In this document: positions 23,667 through 31,515 of the stretch, in pieces
How positions within the stretch are numbered: the stretch's first letter is position 1
Layout of the letters: the number at the start of each line of letters is the position of its first letter
Assembly (NCBI GenBank): GCA_045613765.1
Contig: JAZLBO010000022.1
Coordinates: 21,471 to 85,470, forward strand
DNA length: 64,000 bases
Origin: RGIG4097 sp045613765
GTDB lineage: Bacteria; Bacillota; Clostridia; Christensenellales; CAG-917
Direction of reading: 5' to 3'
Made by a program: the position numbers and the translations under genes
The notes under the pieces: model-generated
What the model was told of the DNA's origin: nothing
What the model saw: the letters and a program-made list of their open reading frames with translations, nothing else
Database searches by the model: none

Positions 23667-24494
23667 CTAGTTCACACGCTTGATGATGAACTTGTTAGTA
23701 ATGTTCTTCTTCTTTCTGGTCTTATAACCAAGAGCAGGCTTGCCCCAAGGTGTAACAGGTGTAGGCATACCGATAGGTGATTTGCCTTCGCCACCGCCGT
23801 GAGGGTGGTCGCAGGGGTTCATAACGACACCACGAACTGTGGGTCTGACACCCATGTGACGTGTCTTACCAGCTTTACCGATTCTCACGATTTCGTGATC
23901 GAGGTTGCCGACTTGACCGATTGTTGCTCTGCATGCGATAGGAACATATCTCATTTCGCCACTAGGCATACGAAGTGTTGCATATTTGCCTTCTTTTGCC
24001 ATGAGTTGTGCGCTGTTACCTGCTGATCTTGCGACTTTACCGCCTCTGCCGGGTTGGAGTTCAATGTTGTGGATCATTGTACCAACGGGGATATTTGCAA
24101 GTTGCATTGCGTTGCCGACTTTGATGTCTGCTGCGTCTGCACTGATGACTGTGTCACCAACTGTAAGACCGAGAGGTGCGATAATATAACGCTTTTCGCC
24201 GTCTGCGTAGTAAAGAAGTGCGATGTTTGCTGAACGGTTAGGATCGTATTGGATTGCCTTAACTGTTGCGGGGACGTTGTCCTTATTGCGCTTGAAGTCT
24301 ACGATACGGTATTTGTTTCTGTTTCCGCCACCGATATGACGAACTGTGATTCTGCCTTGTGCATTTCTGCCGCCTGTGTGGTTCTTTGAAACCAACAAGC
24401 TTCTTTCAGGTGTTGTTGAAGTGATTTCATCATAGGCAGACACTGTCATAAAACGACGAGCGGGAGATGTAGGTTTATATTTCTTAATTGCCAT
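23667..24494 (-). CDS. rplB: 50S ribosomal protein L2
   Basis: The protein has 275 residues. Blocks: KKYKPTSPARRFMTVSAYDE, GGRNAQGRITVRHIGGGNR and RGVVMNPCDHPHGGGEGKSP, the last holding the conserved His near the peptidyl transferase centre. Length is normal. Confidence 0.98.
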   Translation of the reverse strand: MAIKKYKPTSPARRFMTVSAYDEITSTTPERSLLVSKNHTGGRNAQGRITVRHIGGGNRNKYRIVDFKRNKDNVPATVKAIQYDPNRSANIALLYYADGEKRYIIAPLGLTVGDTVISADAADIKVGNAMQLANIPVGTMIHNIELQPGRGGKVARSAGNSAQLMAKEGKYATLRMPSGEMRYVPIACRATIGQVGNLDHEIVRIGKAGKTRHMGVRPTVRGVVMNPCDHPHGGGEGKSPIGMPTPVTPWGKPALGYKTRKKKNITNKFIIKRVN

Positions 24495-24505
24495 AGTCTT
24501 TCTCC

Positions 24506-24796
24506 TTATGCCAAGCTTTCGAAGAATTCGATTGCCTTGCTGTTTTCTGTCAAGGTGACGATTGCTTTCTTATAGCTTGCTGTTCTGCCTTCGTGGCGTC
24601 CCATTCTCTTCACCTTTCCGTCGTAGTTTGCTGTGTTGACCTTTGCAACCTTAACGCCGAAGATTTGTTCCACTGCGCCCTTGATTTGAGTCTTGTTTGC
24701 GTTCTTTGCAACTTTGAATGTGTATCTCTTTTCTGCGATACCATCATAGCTCTTTTCTGAAAGGACGGGTTCAATGATAATGTCGTAAACTGTCAT
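24506..24796 (-). CDS. rplW: 50S ribosomal protein L23
   Basis: The protein has 96 residues: MTVYDIIIEPVLSEKSYDGI, then NKTQIKGAVEQIFGVKVAKV. It is the docking site for trigger factor and signal recognition particle at the exit tunnel. One-base overlap (TAATG) with rplD. Confidence 0.98.
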   Translation of the reverse strand: MTVYDIIIEPVLSEKSYDGIAEKRYTFKVAKNANKTQIKGAVEQIFGVKVAKVNTANYDGKVKRMGRHEGRTASYKKAIVTLTENSKAIEFFESLA

Positions 24797-25416
24797 TATT
24801 TTGCTTCCTCCTCGATTTTCTTGATTGCATCAGCGGTGATGACGATGTTCTTGTTTGAAACGATTTCATAAACGCTGAGTTGTCTGCATTCTGCGAGAGA
24901 AACGGTAGGAATGTTTCTGCTTGCACGGAGTGCTGCTTCGTCGTATTCGCTCACTACGAACATGACTGAACCCTTAAGACCAAGGTTGTCAACTGTTTCT
25001 GCGACGATCTTTGTCTTTGCTTCTGCAAGTGCAAAGTTGTCGATAACTGTGAGTTCATTTTGACGGATCTTTTGTGAAAGTGCGCTGTAGAATGCTGCTG
25101 CTTTCATGTTCTTGTTGATCTTTTGTGAGAAGTCACGGGGTTTCTTTGCGAAGACCACACCACCACCGACGTAGATAGGAGCAACGATACTGCTGTGACG
25201 TGCACGGCCTGTGCCCTTTTGACGATAGATCTTTGCGCCGCCTCCACGAACTTCTGAGCGTGTGAGTGCTGCGTGTGTGCCTTGGCGCTTATTTGCAAGT
25301 TGTGCTACGACGACTTGGTGGATAAGTGCTTCTTTGTACTCTGCGCCGAAGATAGCATCGCTGACTTCGATTGTACCTGCTGCTTTACCAGCCATATTGA
25401 GAACGTTCAGTTTCAT
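24796..25416 (-). CDS. rplD: 50S ribosomal protein L4
   Basis: The protein has 206 residues. The central loop that reaches into the exit tunnel is intact (GTHAALTRSEVRGGGAKIYR, then QKGTGRARHSS). In Escherichia coli L4 represses its own operon; whether it acts on the leader before rpsJ here is unknown. Confidence 0.98.
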   Translation of the reverse strand: MKLNVLNMAGKAAGTIEVSDAIFGAEYKEALIHQVVVAQLANKRQGTHAALTRSEVRGGGAKIYRQKGTGRARHSSIVAPIYVGGGVVFAKKPRDFSQKINKNMKAAAFYSALSQKIRQNELTVIDNFALAEAKTKIVAETVDNLGLKGSVMFVVSEYDEAALRASRNIPTVSLAECRQLSVYEIVSNKNIVITADAIKKIEEEAK

Positions 25417-25428
25417 ATCTACCTCCGA

Positions 25429-26058
25429 TTAACCCTTTACGGATTCCTTGATGACAACGATGCCACCCTTTGCTCCGGGGATTGCGCCCTTGATGAGAAG
25501 AAGGTTTCTTGCGCTGTCAACTCTTGCGACTGTCAAGTTTTGGATTGTAACCTTTTCGTTACCCCATTGACCTGACATGTGTTTGTTCTTAAAGACTCTT
25601 GACGGTGATGAGCATGCACCCATTGAACCGACGCCTCTGTGATAACCTGAACCGTGTGCCATAGGTCCACGATGTTGGTTCCATCTTTGAATGACGCCAC
25701 TGAAACCGTGACCTTTGCTTGTGCCGGTGACATCAACTTTGTCGCCTTCTGCAAATGTGTCGCAAGTCAGTTCCTGACCCAAAGCATATTTGGAGCAGTC
25801 TGCGAAACGGAATTCACGAAGATAACGTTTTGCTGTCACGCCAGCTTTCTTAAAGTGTCCGGCTTGGGGTTTGTTAACTCTGGTTTCTTTTACTGTGCCA
25901 AATCCAACTTGGATTGCATCGTAACCGTCGTTTTCTTTTGATTTAATCTGCACTACGGGGCAGGGACCTGCTTCCACTACTGTTACGGGAATGACCTTGC
26001 CGTCTTCTGTGAAGATTTGGCTCATGCCTAATTTCTTTCCGATGATTGCTTTATCCAT
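25429..26058 (-). CDS. rplC: 50S ribosomal protein L3
   Basis: The protein has 209 residues: AIIGKKLGMSQIFTEDGKVI at the start, and a W-loop region with GHGFSGVIQRWNQHRGPMAH that reaches to the peptidyl transferase centre. It starts large-subunit assembly with L24. It lies 47 nt after rpsJ. Confidence 0.98.
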   Translation of the reverse strand: MDKAIIGKKLGMSQIFTEDGKVIPVTVVEAGPCPVVQIKSKENDGYDAIQVGFGTVKETRVNKPQAGHFKKAGVTAKRYLREFRFADCSKYALGQELTCDTFAEGDKVDVTGTSKGHGFSGVIQRWNQHRGPMAHGSGYHRGVGSMGACSSPSRVFKNKHMSGQWGNEKVTIQNLTVARVDSARNLLLIKGAIPGAKGGIVVIKESVKG

Positions 26059-26105
26059 GTAAAGTTCACCCTCCTAATTATTTTGCGATTTTGGTTTTGT
26101 TGTGA

Positions 26106-26414
26106 TTAGAGCTTGATTGAAATGTCAACGCCGGCGGGCAAGTCAAGTTTCATGAGTGAATCAACTGTCTTGCTGGTGGGATTGAAAATGTCGATCAAAC
26201 GCTTGTGTGTTCTGAGTTCAAATTGCTCACGGCTATCTTTGTACTTGTGAGTTGCACGAAGAATTGTGACGATTTCCTTTTCTGTGGGAAGGGGGATAGG
26301 TCCTGAAACCTTTGTGCCAGTCTTCTTCACTGACTCAACGATCTTTTCTGCTGAGATGTCGATGAGATTGTGGTCGTAAGCTTTGAGCTTGATTCTAATT
26401 TTTTGTCCAGCCAT
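26106..26414 (-). CDS. rpsJ: 30S ribosomal protein S10
   Basis: The protein has 102 residues: KIRIKLKAYDHNLIDISAEK, then PIPLPTEKEIVTILRATH and ending LPAGVDISIKL. Besides its ribosome role, S10 (NusE) joins antitermination complexes with NusB. It is the first gene of the cluster; strong AGGAGG precedes ATG 26414. The usual upstream partners (tuf, fusA, rpsG, rpsL) are not present here. Confidence 0.98.
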   Translation of the reverse strand: MAGQKIRIKLKAYDHNLIDISAEKIVESVKKTGTKVSGPIPLPTEKEIVTILRATHKYKDSREQFELRTHKRLIDIFNPTSKTVDSLMKLDLPAGVDISIKL

Positions 26415-26466
26415 TATTTAGCCTCCTAAATATTTAACACTTATCCGTGTGTGTCTTTATTTTTTT

Positions 26467-26508
26467 TATCGCCGTTTTGGCGGCGAAAACAGTGCCCGAC
26501 GAGGACAC
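26467..26508 (-). promoter_or_regulatory. Two hairpins in the rpsJ leader
   Basis: Within the ~97-nt untranslated leader: GUGUCC/GGGCAC (26492-26508, five-base loop, one wobble pair) followed by UCGCCG/CGGCGA (26469-26486). An A-rich stretch, not a U-run, follows in the mRNA, so this is not a simple attenuator. It may be a site for feedback by a ribosomal protein. Confidence 0.35.
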
Positions 26509-26517
26509 AGCGCGAAT

Positions 26518-26546
26518 AGAATACTAATTTACAAAGGCTTTGTCAA
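26518..26546 (-). promoter_or_regulatory. Main promoter of the ribosomal protein cluster
   Basis: Minus strand: perfect TTGACA (26541-26546), 17 bp, TATTCT (26518-26523). It is the only clear promoter I find for the 31-gene cluster. Confidence 0.85.
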
Positions 26547-27172
26547 GCAAAAAAACGCACTTTTTCAAAAAAAGTTCTAATATTGTAAAAAAATATGCGT
26601 CTTTTAATATATATAAAGGTATAAATAGCAAAAAATCGCCCTTTTCAGCAGATTTCCACCCACCAAGTCCAAGAGCGATTTTGATCAATTTTTCACTTGA
26701 TTTTTACGTTCGTTTCAAAATTTTTCGTCCGTCACAAAAATTTTTTCTTTCTATTTCTTTTCAAAATTTTCTTTCGCCAAACACCTTTCTCAAAATCAAT
26801 TTTCTTGCATTTTTGCTTTTGTTTTTTTTAGCAAAATTCATCAAATTTACAATAAATCTTGCCAGTTTTTTAGGGTTTTCAATCCAAATTTTAACTGTTT
26901 TTTTGACACTTTTTCGTGTAAATTTTTGCCAATATTTATGTGTTTTCTACACCAATATTTTAGGCAATTTTTATCTTTTTTTCAACCAAAATCAAGTCGA
27001 TTTTTTCCTAAAATTTCGCAAGTTTTGCCCCTGTTTTTGATCTAAAATTCGCCATATTCTACCCATTTTTAACTATGTTTTGAGTGAGTTTAAGGTGCGT
27101 TTTTTGGGGTATTTTTGAATACGCTTTTCCAAAAAATGACTATATTTTTTGTTGGATTTTGGGTGCAAAACG
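26547..27172. other. AT-rich gene-free spacer, T-rich and G-poor on the plus strand
   Basis: About 625 bases with no credible gene. The plus strand is made largely of T and C runs with recurring AAAATTTT-type cores and very little G. The long open frame at 26540-27040 is a by-product of this bias (Phe/Leu/Lys/Asn-rich, no ribosome binding site). A similar tract lies at 28310-28630. Confidence 0.65.
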
Positions 27173-28303
27173 CTACTTCAAACACTTCCCTGTCAAAGCA
27201 TCTTGGTATATTATCCAGTAGCCTTTGCCATTGTTTTCTGCAATTGACAGCCACACTGCAAGATCTTTGATTTCAGCAGGTGGGGTGGTTTTGTCAGTTG
27301 ATGGCACGCCATAGCATATATAACTGACATCGTCGCCGTCAAGGACAAGACCAACGACGTAATAGCCGTCTTGAGTGTCAATGCGCACCCATCTACTGTT
27401 GGGCACTGTGGCGTTGAGCAGTTCATCTTCAGGATAGCACACAAAGATTTCATCAAGTTGTGGCTTGACGGAAAGATAAAAGTTGTTGCCGTCAAATCGC
27501 ACGGTATCAAAGGAAAATATTTTGCTTTCATCTCTTTGCAAGGCTTGTCTATCACTCTCTTTTTGTCCACCGTGCATATCACTTTCAAAAGCAAAAACAC
27601 CTTGTTTGTCTTTGTCTAAATTGTGATGATCATCAACCTTTTGCGCACCACTATTCTGTGTAACTTTTTCACTTAAAATCTGTCCGTGGAAATCGGTGTT
27701 TTTCAAGCCATTTTCAACCGTTGAATTTGCCATATCTTCAAGAGTATTTTCACCCTCTAAGCCGTATGTATTTTTACCGTCGATTTGCACCGATTTTTCA
27801 ACTGTCTTTTCCATTGATTTTACTGCAGGTTTTTCAGCGTATTTTTCACGGCAGGAATCATATCCCCTGACGGCACAGGCGCCATCAACAACACTACTTG
27901 CAATATTGCTATTTTGACAGTGTTTCTCATCTCCGTTTTCACTCTCAAACTCACTTGATTTGACAGCGTTTTCAAGGGCGTTTTCGTACCCTAAAATACG
28001 GGCCTTAACATCTCTATGTTTTGGTGTTTTGCCAGTGCCACCAACGTAAGTTTTGCCACCCACACAAACTGCAACTTCAATATGTTCTTTTGCACAAAAT
28101 CGCACTTTATAATCATATTTATCATTGTAAAGCACTTGTTTTGCTATTTCTTCCCCAATTAAGTATATATTGCCACCACCCATATCAACCCCTTCGGGCA
28201 AGTGAATTTCAACTGAATTGCCATCTCTATTTACACTCATTTTAAGGTGTCTTTTATCCCCATTTTCTGCCACTAAAACAACAACATATTTTTCAATTTT
28301 CAT
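27173..28303 (-). CDS. Two-domain orphan protein with a long polar linker
   Basis: I do not recognise this ~376-residue protein. The N-terminal domain (~1-105) is strand-rich: KIEKYVVVLVAENGDKRHL, VEIHLPEGVDMGGGNIYLIG. A polar, low-complexity linker (~106-265) follows with many Glu, Asn, Lys and Ser. The C-terminal domain (~270-376) has SVKPQLDEIFVCYPEDE, VRIDTQDGYYVVGLVLDGD, YICYGVP and GYWIIYQDALTG; I have the impression of similar C-terminal domains in other Clostridia proteins of unknown function, from memory only. Start at ATG 28303 (GGGAG nine bases upstream); ATG 28309 or 28336 is possible. No signal peptide or membrane helix. Confidence 0.7.
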   Translation of the reverse strand: MKIEKYVVVLVAENGDKRHLKMSVNRDGNSVEIHLPEGVDMGGGNIYLIGEEIAKQVLYNDKYDYKVRFCAKEHIEVAVCVGGKTYVGGTGKTPKHRDVKARILGYENALENAVKSSEFESENGDEKHCQNSNIASSVVDGACAVRGYDSCREKYAEKPAVKSMEKTVEKSVQIDGKNTYGLEGENTLEDMANSTVENGLKNTDFHGQILSEKVTQNSGAQKVDDHHNLDKDKQGVFAFESDMHGGQKESDRQALQRDESKIFSFDTVRFDGNNFYLSVKPQLDEIFVCYPEDELLNATVPNSRWVRIDTQDGYYVVGLVLDGDDVSYICYGVPSTDKTTPPAEIKDLAVWLSIAENNGKGYWIIYQDALTGKCLK

Positions 28304-28309
28304 AGACAT

Positions 28310-28628
28310 TTTCTCCCGTGCAATCTTATGCTCCACATCCCATATTTATGCCTATTATTTTGTTGTTTTTCATCATCAACACACCGTCAAATTCGCCCTA
28401 AAATCCCACTTGTTTTTATCTCAATTTTATGCTTATTTTCGCACCAATTTACACACCATTTATGCCGAAAATTTTGCTCACATTTACCCCTTTTCAAGCC
28501 CGAAATTTTACCTTGATTTTTGCCTTAAATCACACCTAAAATTTCCAGTTTTTTCACGTTAATTTTATCGTCATTTTTCTTCGATCATTTTGTTGGAATT
28601 TCAATCGTTTTCCCACTTTTTTTTGCAA
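28310..28628. other. AT-rich gene-free spacer, T-rich and G-poor on the plus strand
   Basis: About 320 bases with the same plus-strand bias as 26547-27172. It must hold the promoter of the 27173-28303 gene, but no box pair stands out. No gene is seen. Confidence 0.6.
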
Positions 28629-28654
28629 CAAAAAACCCGACCAAAAGGTCGGGT
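28629..28654 (-). terminator. Intrinsic terminator after the 28671-29153 gene
   Basis: Eight-bp stem ACCCGACC (28635-28642) with GGTCGGGT (28647-28654), loop of four A, then a T-run on the minus strand. Confidence 0.9.
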
Positions 28655-28670
28655 AAATTTTGGTTGTTTT

Positions 28671-29153
28671 CTACTTTACCAAATCAATTCTTTGGACTCT
28701 TACACCTGCGTCAATCAAGATGAAAAGAAATTGCTCAACACTGCCCTTGTCGACTAATTTGAAGGTTATTTTTTTCGTTTCATCAACTATTGTTATAACA
28801 TAGTGCAGACTTCTTGGCCTTCTGTTGTTTCCAACACTTCCTTTCAATCTGCAAGTGCACTCGATACCATTGTGAATATCCATCTTCTTTGTGCCGAGAA
28901 TTCCTCTCACTTTGATTGTCTTATCTTCAACCACAACTCTGAAAAGTAGTGTGTGGGCAAGATAAACCAGCGCCATAAGAAGAAGCACACTCATAGTCGC
29001 AACGCCTACGATTTGCATTGTATTGTCTTCTGTGGGACTCATATCAAGCAATCCTTTAATAGACATAACCAACAACGCGCATGGAAATGCCAAATATACG
29101 AGTGCAACAAGAATATATTCCTTGCAAGTTCCTTTAAATCTAAAATTGTCCAT
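28671..29153 (-). CDS. Two-helix membrane protein, PH-like cytoplasmic domain
   Basis: This is a 160-residue protein. Two membrane helices (~13-35 and ~48-70) form a hairpin, followed by a ~90-residue domain with VVVEDKTIKVRGILGTKKMDI, YVITIVDETKKITFKLVDKG and a final helix with VEQFLFILIDAGV. Helix pair plus strand-rich domain resembles small bacterial PH-domain membrane proteins (YdbT/YcxX-like layouts), which is a guess from layout. Start at ATG 29153, seven bases after the rsmA stop; the frame is open further upstream inside rsmA. It is the last gene before a strong terminator. Confidence 0.72.
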   Translation of the reverse strand: MDNFRFKGTCKEYILVALVYLAFPCALLVMSIKGLLDMSPTEDNTMQIVGVATMSVLLLMALVYLAHTLLFRVVVEDKTIKVRGILGTKKMDIHNGIECTCRLKGSVGNNRRPRSLHYVITIVDETKKITFKLVDKGSVEQFLFILIDAGVRVQRIDLVK

Positions 29154-29160
29154 ATTTCTC

Positions 29161-29988
29161 TTAAAATTCTTTACTAAGACGGATATAATCTTCAAGGGAA
29201 AGGGCTTCGCCACGGACTCTTTCATCAAGTCCTGCACGGTTTAGTCTTTCGGTTGCCTCTTGTTTGGACATGCCAAAACTTGCGTTCAAGTTGTTGACAA
29301 GGGTTTTTCTTCTCATAGCAAAGGCACTGCGCACGATTTTGTGTATGAGTGGTTTGTTTTCCCCTTCAAGTTTGTTTCTGTCAATATCTATGCGCACCAC
29401 TGCACTGTCAACGTTGGGGGCAGGATAAAACATATTTCTGCCCACTTTTCGTGTGATTGATGCTTGTCCACGGAGCAAAACTGCAAGTGTAATTGCAGAA
29501 TAGTCTGCTGTATTGGGTTTTGCAACAAGACGGAGCCCCACTTCTTCTTGCACCATGATTGTCAAGGACTTGACGGGCAAATCACTTTCAAGAAAGCGCA
29601 TAATAAGGGGTGTTGTGATGTAGTAGGGCAAGTTTGCCACCACTTTGAAGTCGCCTGTGCCAATGATTTCTTGGATTTCTTCGTCCTTCATCTTGAGTAT
29701 ATCACGGAAAATGACTTCCACGTTGTCAACGCCTTGCAATGAAAGTGCGTGGACAGGCTCAAGGTTTTTGTCAACTTCAAAGGAAAACACTTTTTTTGCC
29801 ACACTTGCAATTTGTCTTGTAAGAGTGCCTGCACCAGTGCCGATTTCAACAACAACGTCATCTTCAGTGACGCCACTGTCACCTACGATACCCTTGAGAA
29901 GATTTGTGTCGGATATAAAGTTTTGTCCAAGCGCCTTGTTAAACCTAAAAGATGTGGCTTGCAAGACGTCCTTCATTTTCATTTCCAT
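29161..29988 (-). CDS. rsmA: 16S rRNA adenine dimethyltransferase (KsgA/RsmA)
   Basis: This is a 275-residue SAM-dependent enzyme that dimethylates two adjacent adenines (A1518, A1519) near the 3' end of 16S rRNA, a late assembly check. Motifs: FNKALGQNFISD (motif X, ~17-28), EIGTGAGTLT (motif I, ~48), NLPYYITTPL (motif IV, ~119), and the C-terminal helical domain with SAFAMRRKTLVNNL. The start cluster has three in-frame ATGs (29988, 29982, 29976). In Bacillus it follows metS, tatD and rnmV; here rnmV is missing. Loss of this enzyme gives kasugamycin resistance in other bacteria. Confidence 0.96.
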   Translation of the reverse strand: MEMKMKDVLQATSFRFNKALGQNFISDTNLLKGIVGDSGVTEDDVVVEIGTGAGTLTRQIASVAKKVFSFEVDKNLEPVHALSLQGVDNVEVIFRDILKMKDEEIQEIIGTGDFKVVANLPYYITTPLIMRFLESDLPVKSLTIMVQEEVGLRLVAKPNTADYSAITLAVLLRGQASITRKVGRNMFYPAPNVDSAVVRIDIDRNKLEGENKPLIHKIVRSAFAMRRKTLVNNLNASFGMSKQEATERLNRAGLDERVRGEALSLEDYIRLSKEF

Positions 29989-30077
29989 ATTTTACCTATG
30001 CTTGCAATGGATATATCTTGACCCACTGCACAAAATACCATTGTGCCAAAGATGAAATATCCAAAGCACAAAAGATA

Positions 30078-30103
30078 AAAGGGGCAACCAATCGGTTGTC
30101 CTT
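30078..30103 (-). terminator. Intrinsic terminator of the metG-tatD-rSAM operon
   Basis: Stem GGGGCAACC (30081-30089) with GGTTGTCC and flanks (30094-30102), loop aatc; followed on the minus strand by TTTTATCTTTT. Confidence 0.8.
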
Positions 30104-30108
30104 TCTCG

Positions 30109-30711
30109 TTATTCTCTTATAGTTTCACGGACGCGATATTTTGCGCCCAGTTGTTCTGCAAGAATACGGCAACTTTCAATTTCTTCTTCCCCAATGAAAT
30201 CAACCACTGTGAGAGTTGTGTCAATGCCGTTTTCAATGCAACCCTTTGCAAATTCAATCATTGCATCAAAGGCGTCTTCGCCATAAATACTTCTGCAGAT
30301 TTCTTGATAGAGTTCTCTATTTGATGCGTTCAAAGAAATTGACACAGAGTCAATATACTTTGAGATAAGCATGGGGATATCTTTGCGCTTGTTCCAAAGC
30401 CCACCAAGTCCGTTGGTATTAAGACGAGTCCTAAGTCCAAGGCGTTTGATATAAGGTGCAACTTGGCTCAAAACAGACAATGCGCAAAGGGGCTCGCCAT
30501 AGCCACAAAAGACAATCTCGCCATACTTCTTCAAAGGGTACAAAGAAAGGTCTTCCTTGATGTCTTCAAAGTTGGGCTCACGTGTCAAACGAAGGTCATC
30601 TTCCCCAATGCCGTTGCGAATATTTCTCACGCAAAACTCACAATCATTGGGACACTTGTTGGTGAGATTGATATAAAGGCTTCCACCATATTCATATACA
30701 AAGTTTTTCAT
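30109..30711 (-). CDS. TatD-linked radical SAM protein
   Basis: This is a 200-residue radical SAM protein. The cluster-binding CPNDCEFC is at residues 20-27 (C-x3-C-x2-C) and binds a 4Fe-4S cluster; GYGEPL at ~70 is the SAM-binding GGE-like motif, and RLNTNGLG lies at ~96. The short length and position right after tatD match the TatD-associated radical SAM family (TIGR04038), whose substrate is unknown. The ATG is 30 nt after tatD and the operon terminator follows directly. The family may act on the same substrate as TatD; that is an inference from linkage. Confidence 0.88.
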   Translation of the reverse strand: MKNFVYEYGGSLYINLTNKCPNDCEFCVRNIRNGIGEDDLRLTREPNFEDIKEDLSLYPLKKYGEIVFCGYGEPLCALSVLSQVAPYIKRLGLRTRLNTNGLGGLWNKRKDIPMLISKYIDSVSISLNASNRELYQEICRSIYGEDAFDAMIEFAKGCIENGIDTTLTVVDFIGEEEIESCRILAEQLGAKYRVRETIRE

Positions 30712-30741
30712 TGTTTTCTCAAAATCAATAGTTTATCTATG

Positions 30742-31515
30742 CTATTTCATCTTATAAAATAGCGTTTTTGTGTTTTTGTTGGTTATTGATGCAAGTTCAG
30801 TTTTGTCTATACCAAGTATTTCACTTGCTTTTTCAAGGACAAGTGCAGTGTATTTTGGCTCGTTGATTTTGCCCCTAAAAGGAACAGGTGTCATGTATGG
30901 TGCATCTGTTTCAAAGAGCAATCTATCAAGTGGAACTGCCTTCAAAGACTCAATGTTGTGCACTGCATTTTTGAAGGTTATTGGGCCACCAAATGCAAAG
31001 TATGCATCATATTTTGAAAAGACTTTGACCATCTCACTTGATCCAGAATAACAGTGCAAAAGCACCCCGTTTGTGAGAAGATGCTTGTTGTCTTCAAGTA
31101 TTCTTTCAGTGTCGCCGTATGCCTCACGGACGTGAAGTGCGATAGGCAATTTCAATGAATATGCCATTTCAATTTGCTCTTGAAACACCTTTTGTTGCAC
31201 GTCTCTTGGGGACAAATCGTAGTGATAGTCAAGCCCAATTTCGCCCACTGCCACAACCTTTGGAGAGGTGGCAAGACCCCTAAATTCATCATAGATTTCA
31301 GGTGTCATCAATCGGCTATCGTGGGGGTGCATACCCACTATTGCATAGACCTTTTCGTACTTGTCTGCAATTTCCACGCCAACAGCAGAAGACGGCAGGT
31401 CGTAGCCTACCGTAATCACGCTTTCTATTCCGTGTTCGCCAAGTCCGTTGACGATTTCGTCAACTATTGGAAAAAGGCGTTCATCAGTCAAATGGCAGTG
31501 GCTGTCAATGATCAT
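30742..31515 (-). CDS. tatD: TatD family metal-dependent hydrolase (DNase-like)
   Basis: This is a 257-residue TIM-barrel hydrolase. Metal ligands: His 6 and His 8 in DSHCHL, Glu in AVGEIGLDYH, His in IALHVREAY, His in LLHCYSG and Asp in FETDAPYM. TatD enzymes act as 3'-5' exonucleases on DNA and RNA and possibly as D-tyrosyl-tRNA or other ester hydrolases. ATG 31515 shares one base with the metG stop (TAATG). The frame is open 25 codons further upstream but that lies inside metG. Confidence 0.95.
   Translation of the reverse strand: MIIDSHCHLTDERLFPIVDEIVNGLGEHGIESVITVGYDLPSSAVGVEIADKYEKVYAIVGMHPHDSRLMTPEIYDEFRGLATSPKVVAVGEIGLDYHYDLSPRDVQQKVFQEQIEMAYSLKLPIALHVREAYGDTERILEDNKHLLTNGVLLHCYSGSSEMVKVFSKYDAYFAFGGPITFKNAVHNIESLKAVPLDRLLFETDAPYMTPVPFRGKINEPKYTALVLEKASEILGIDKTELASITNKNTKTLFYKMK

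Noticed and set aside
26540..27040. Open frame of 166 codons on the plus strand upstream of rpsJ
   Set aside because: Extreme Phe/Leu/Lys/Asn content from T-rich sequence, no ribosome binding site, overlaps the rpsJ promoter on the other strand.
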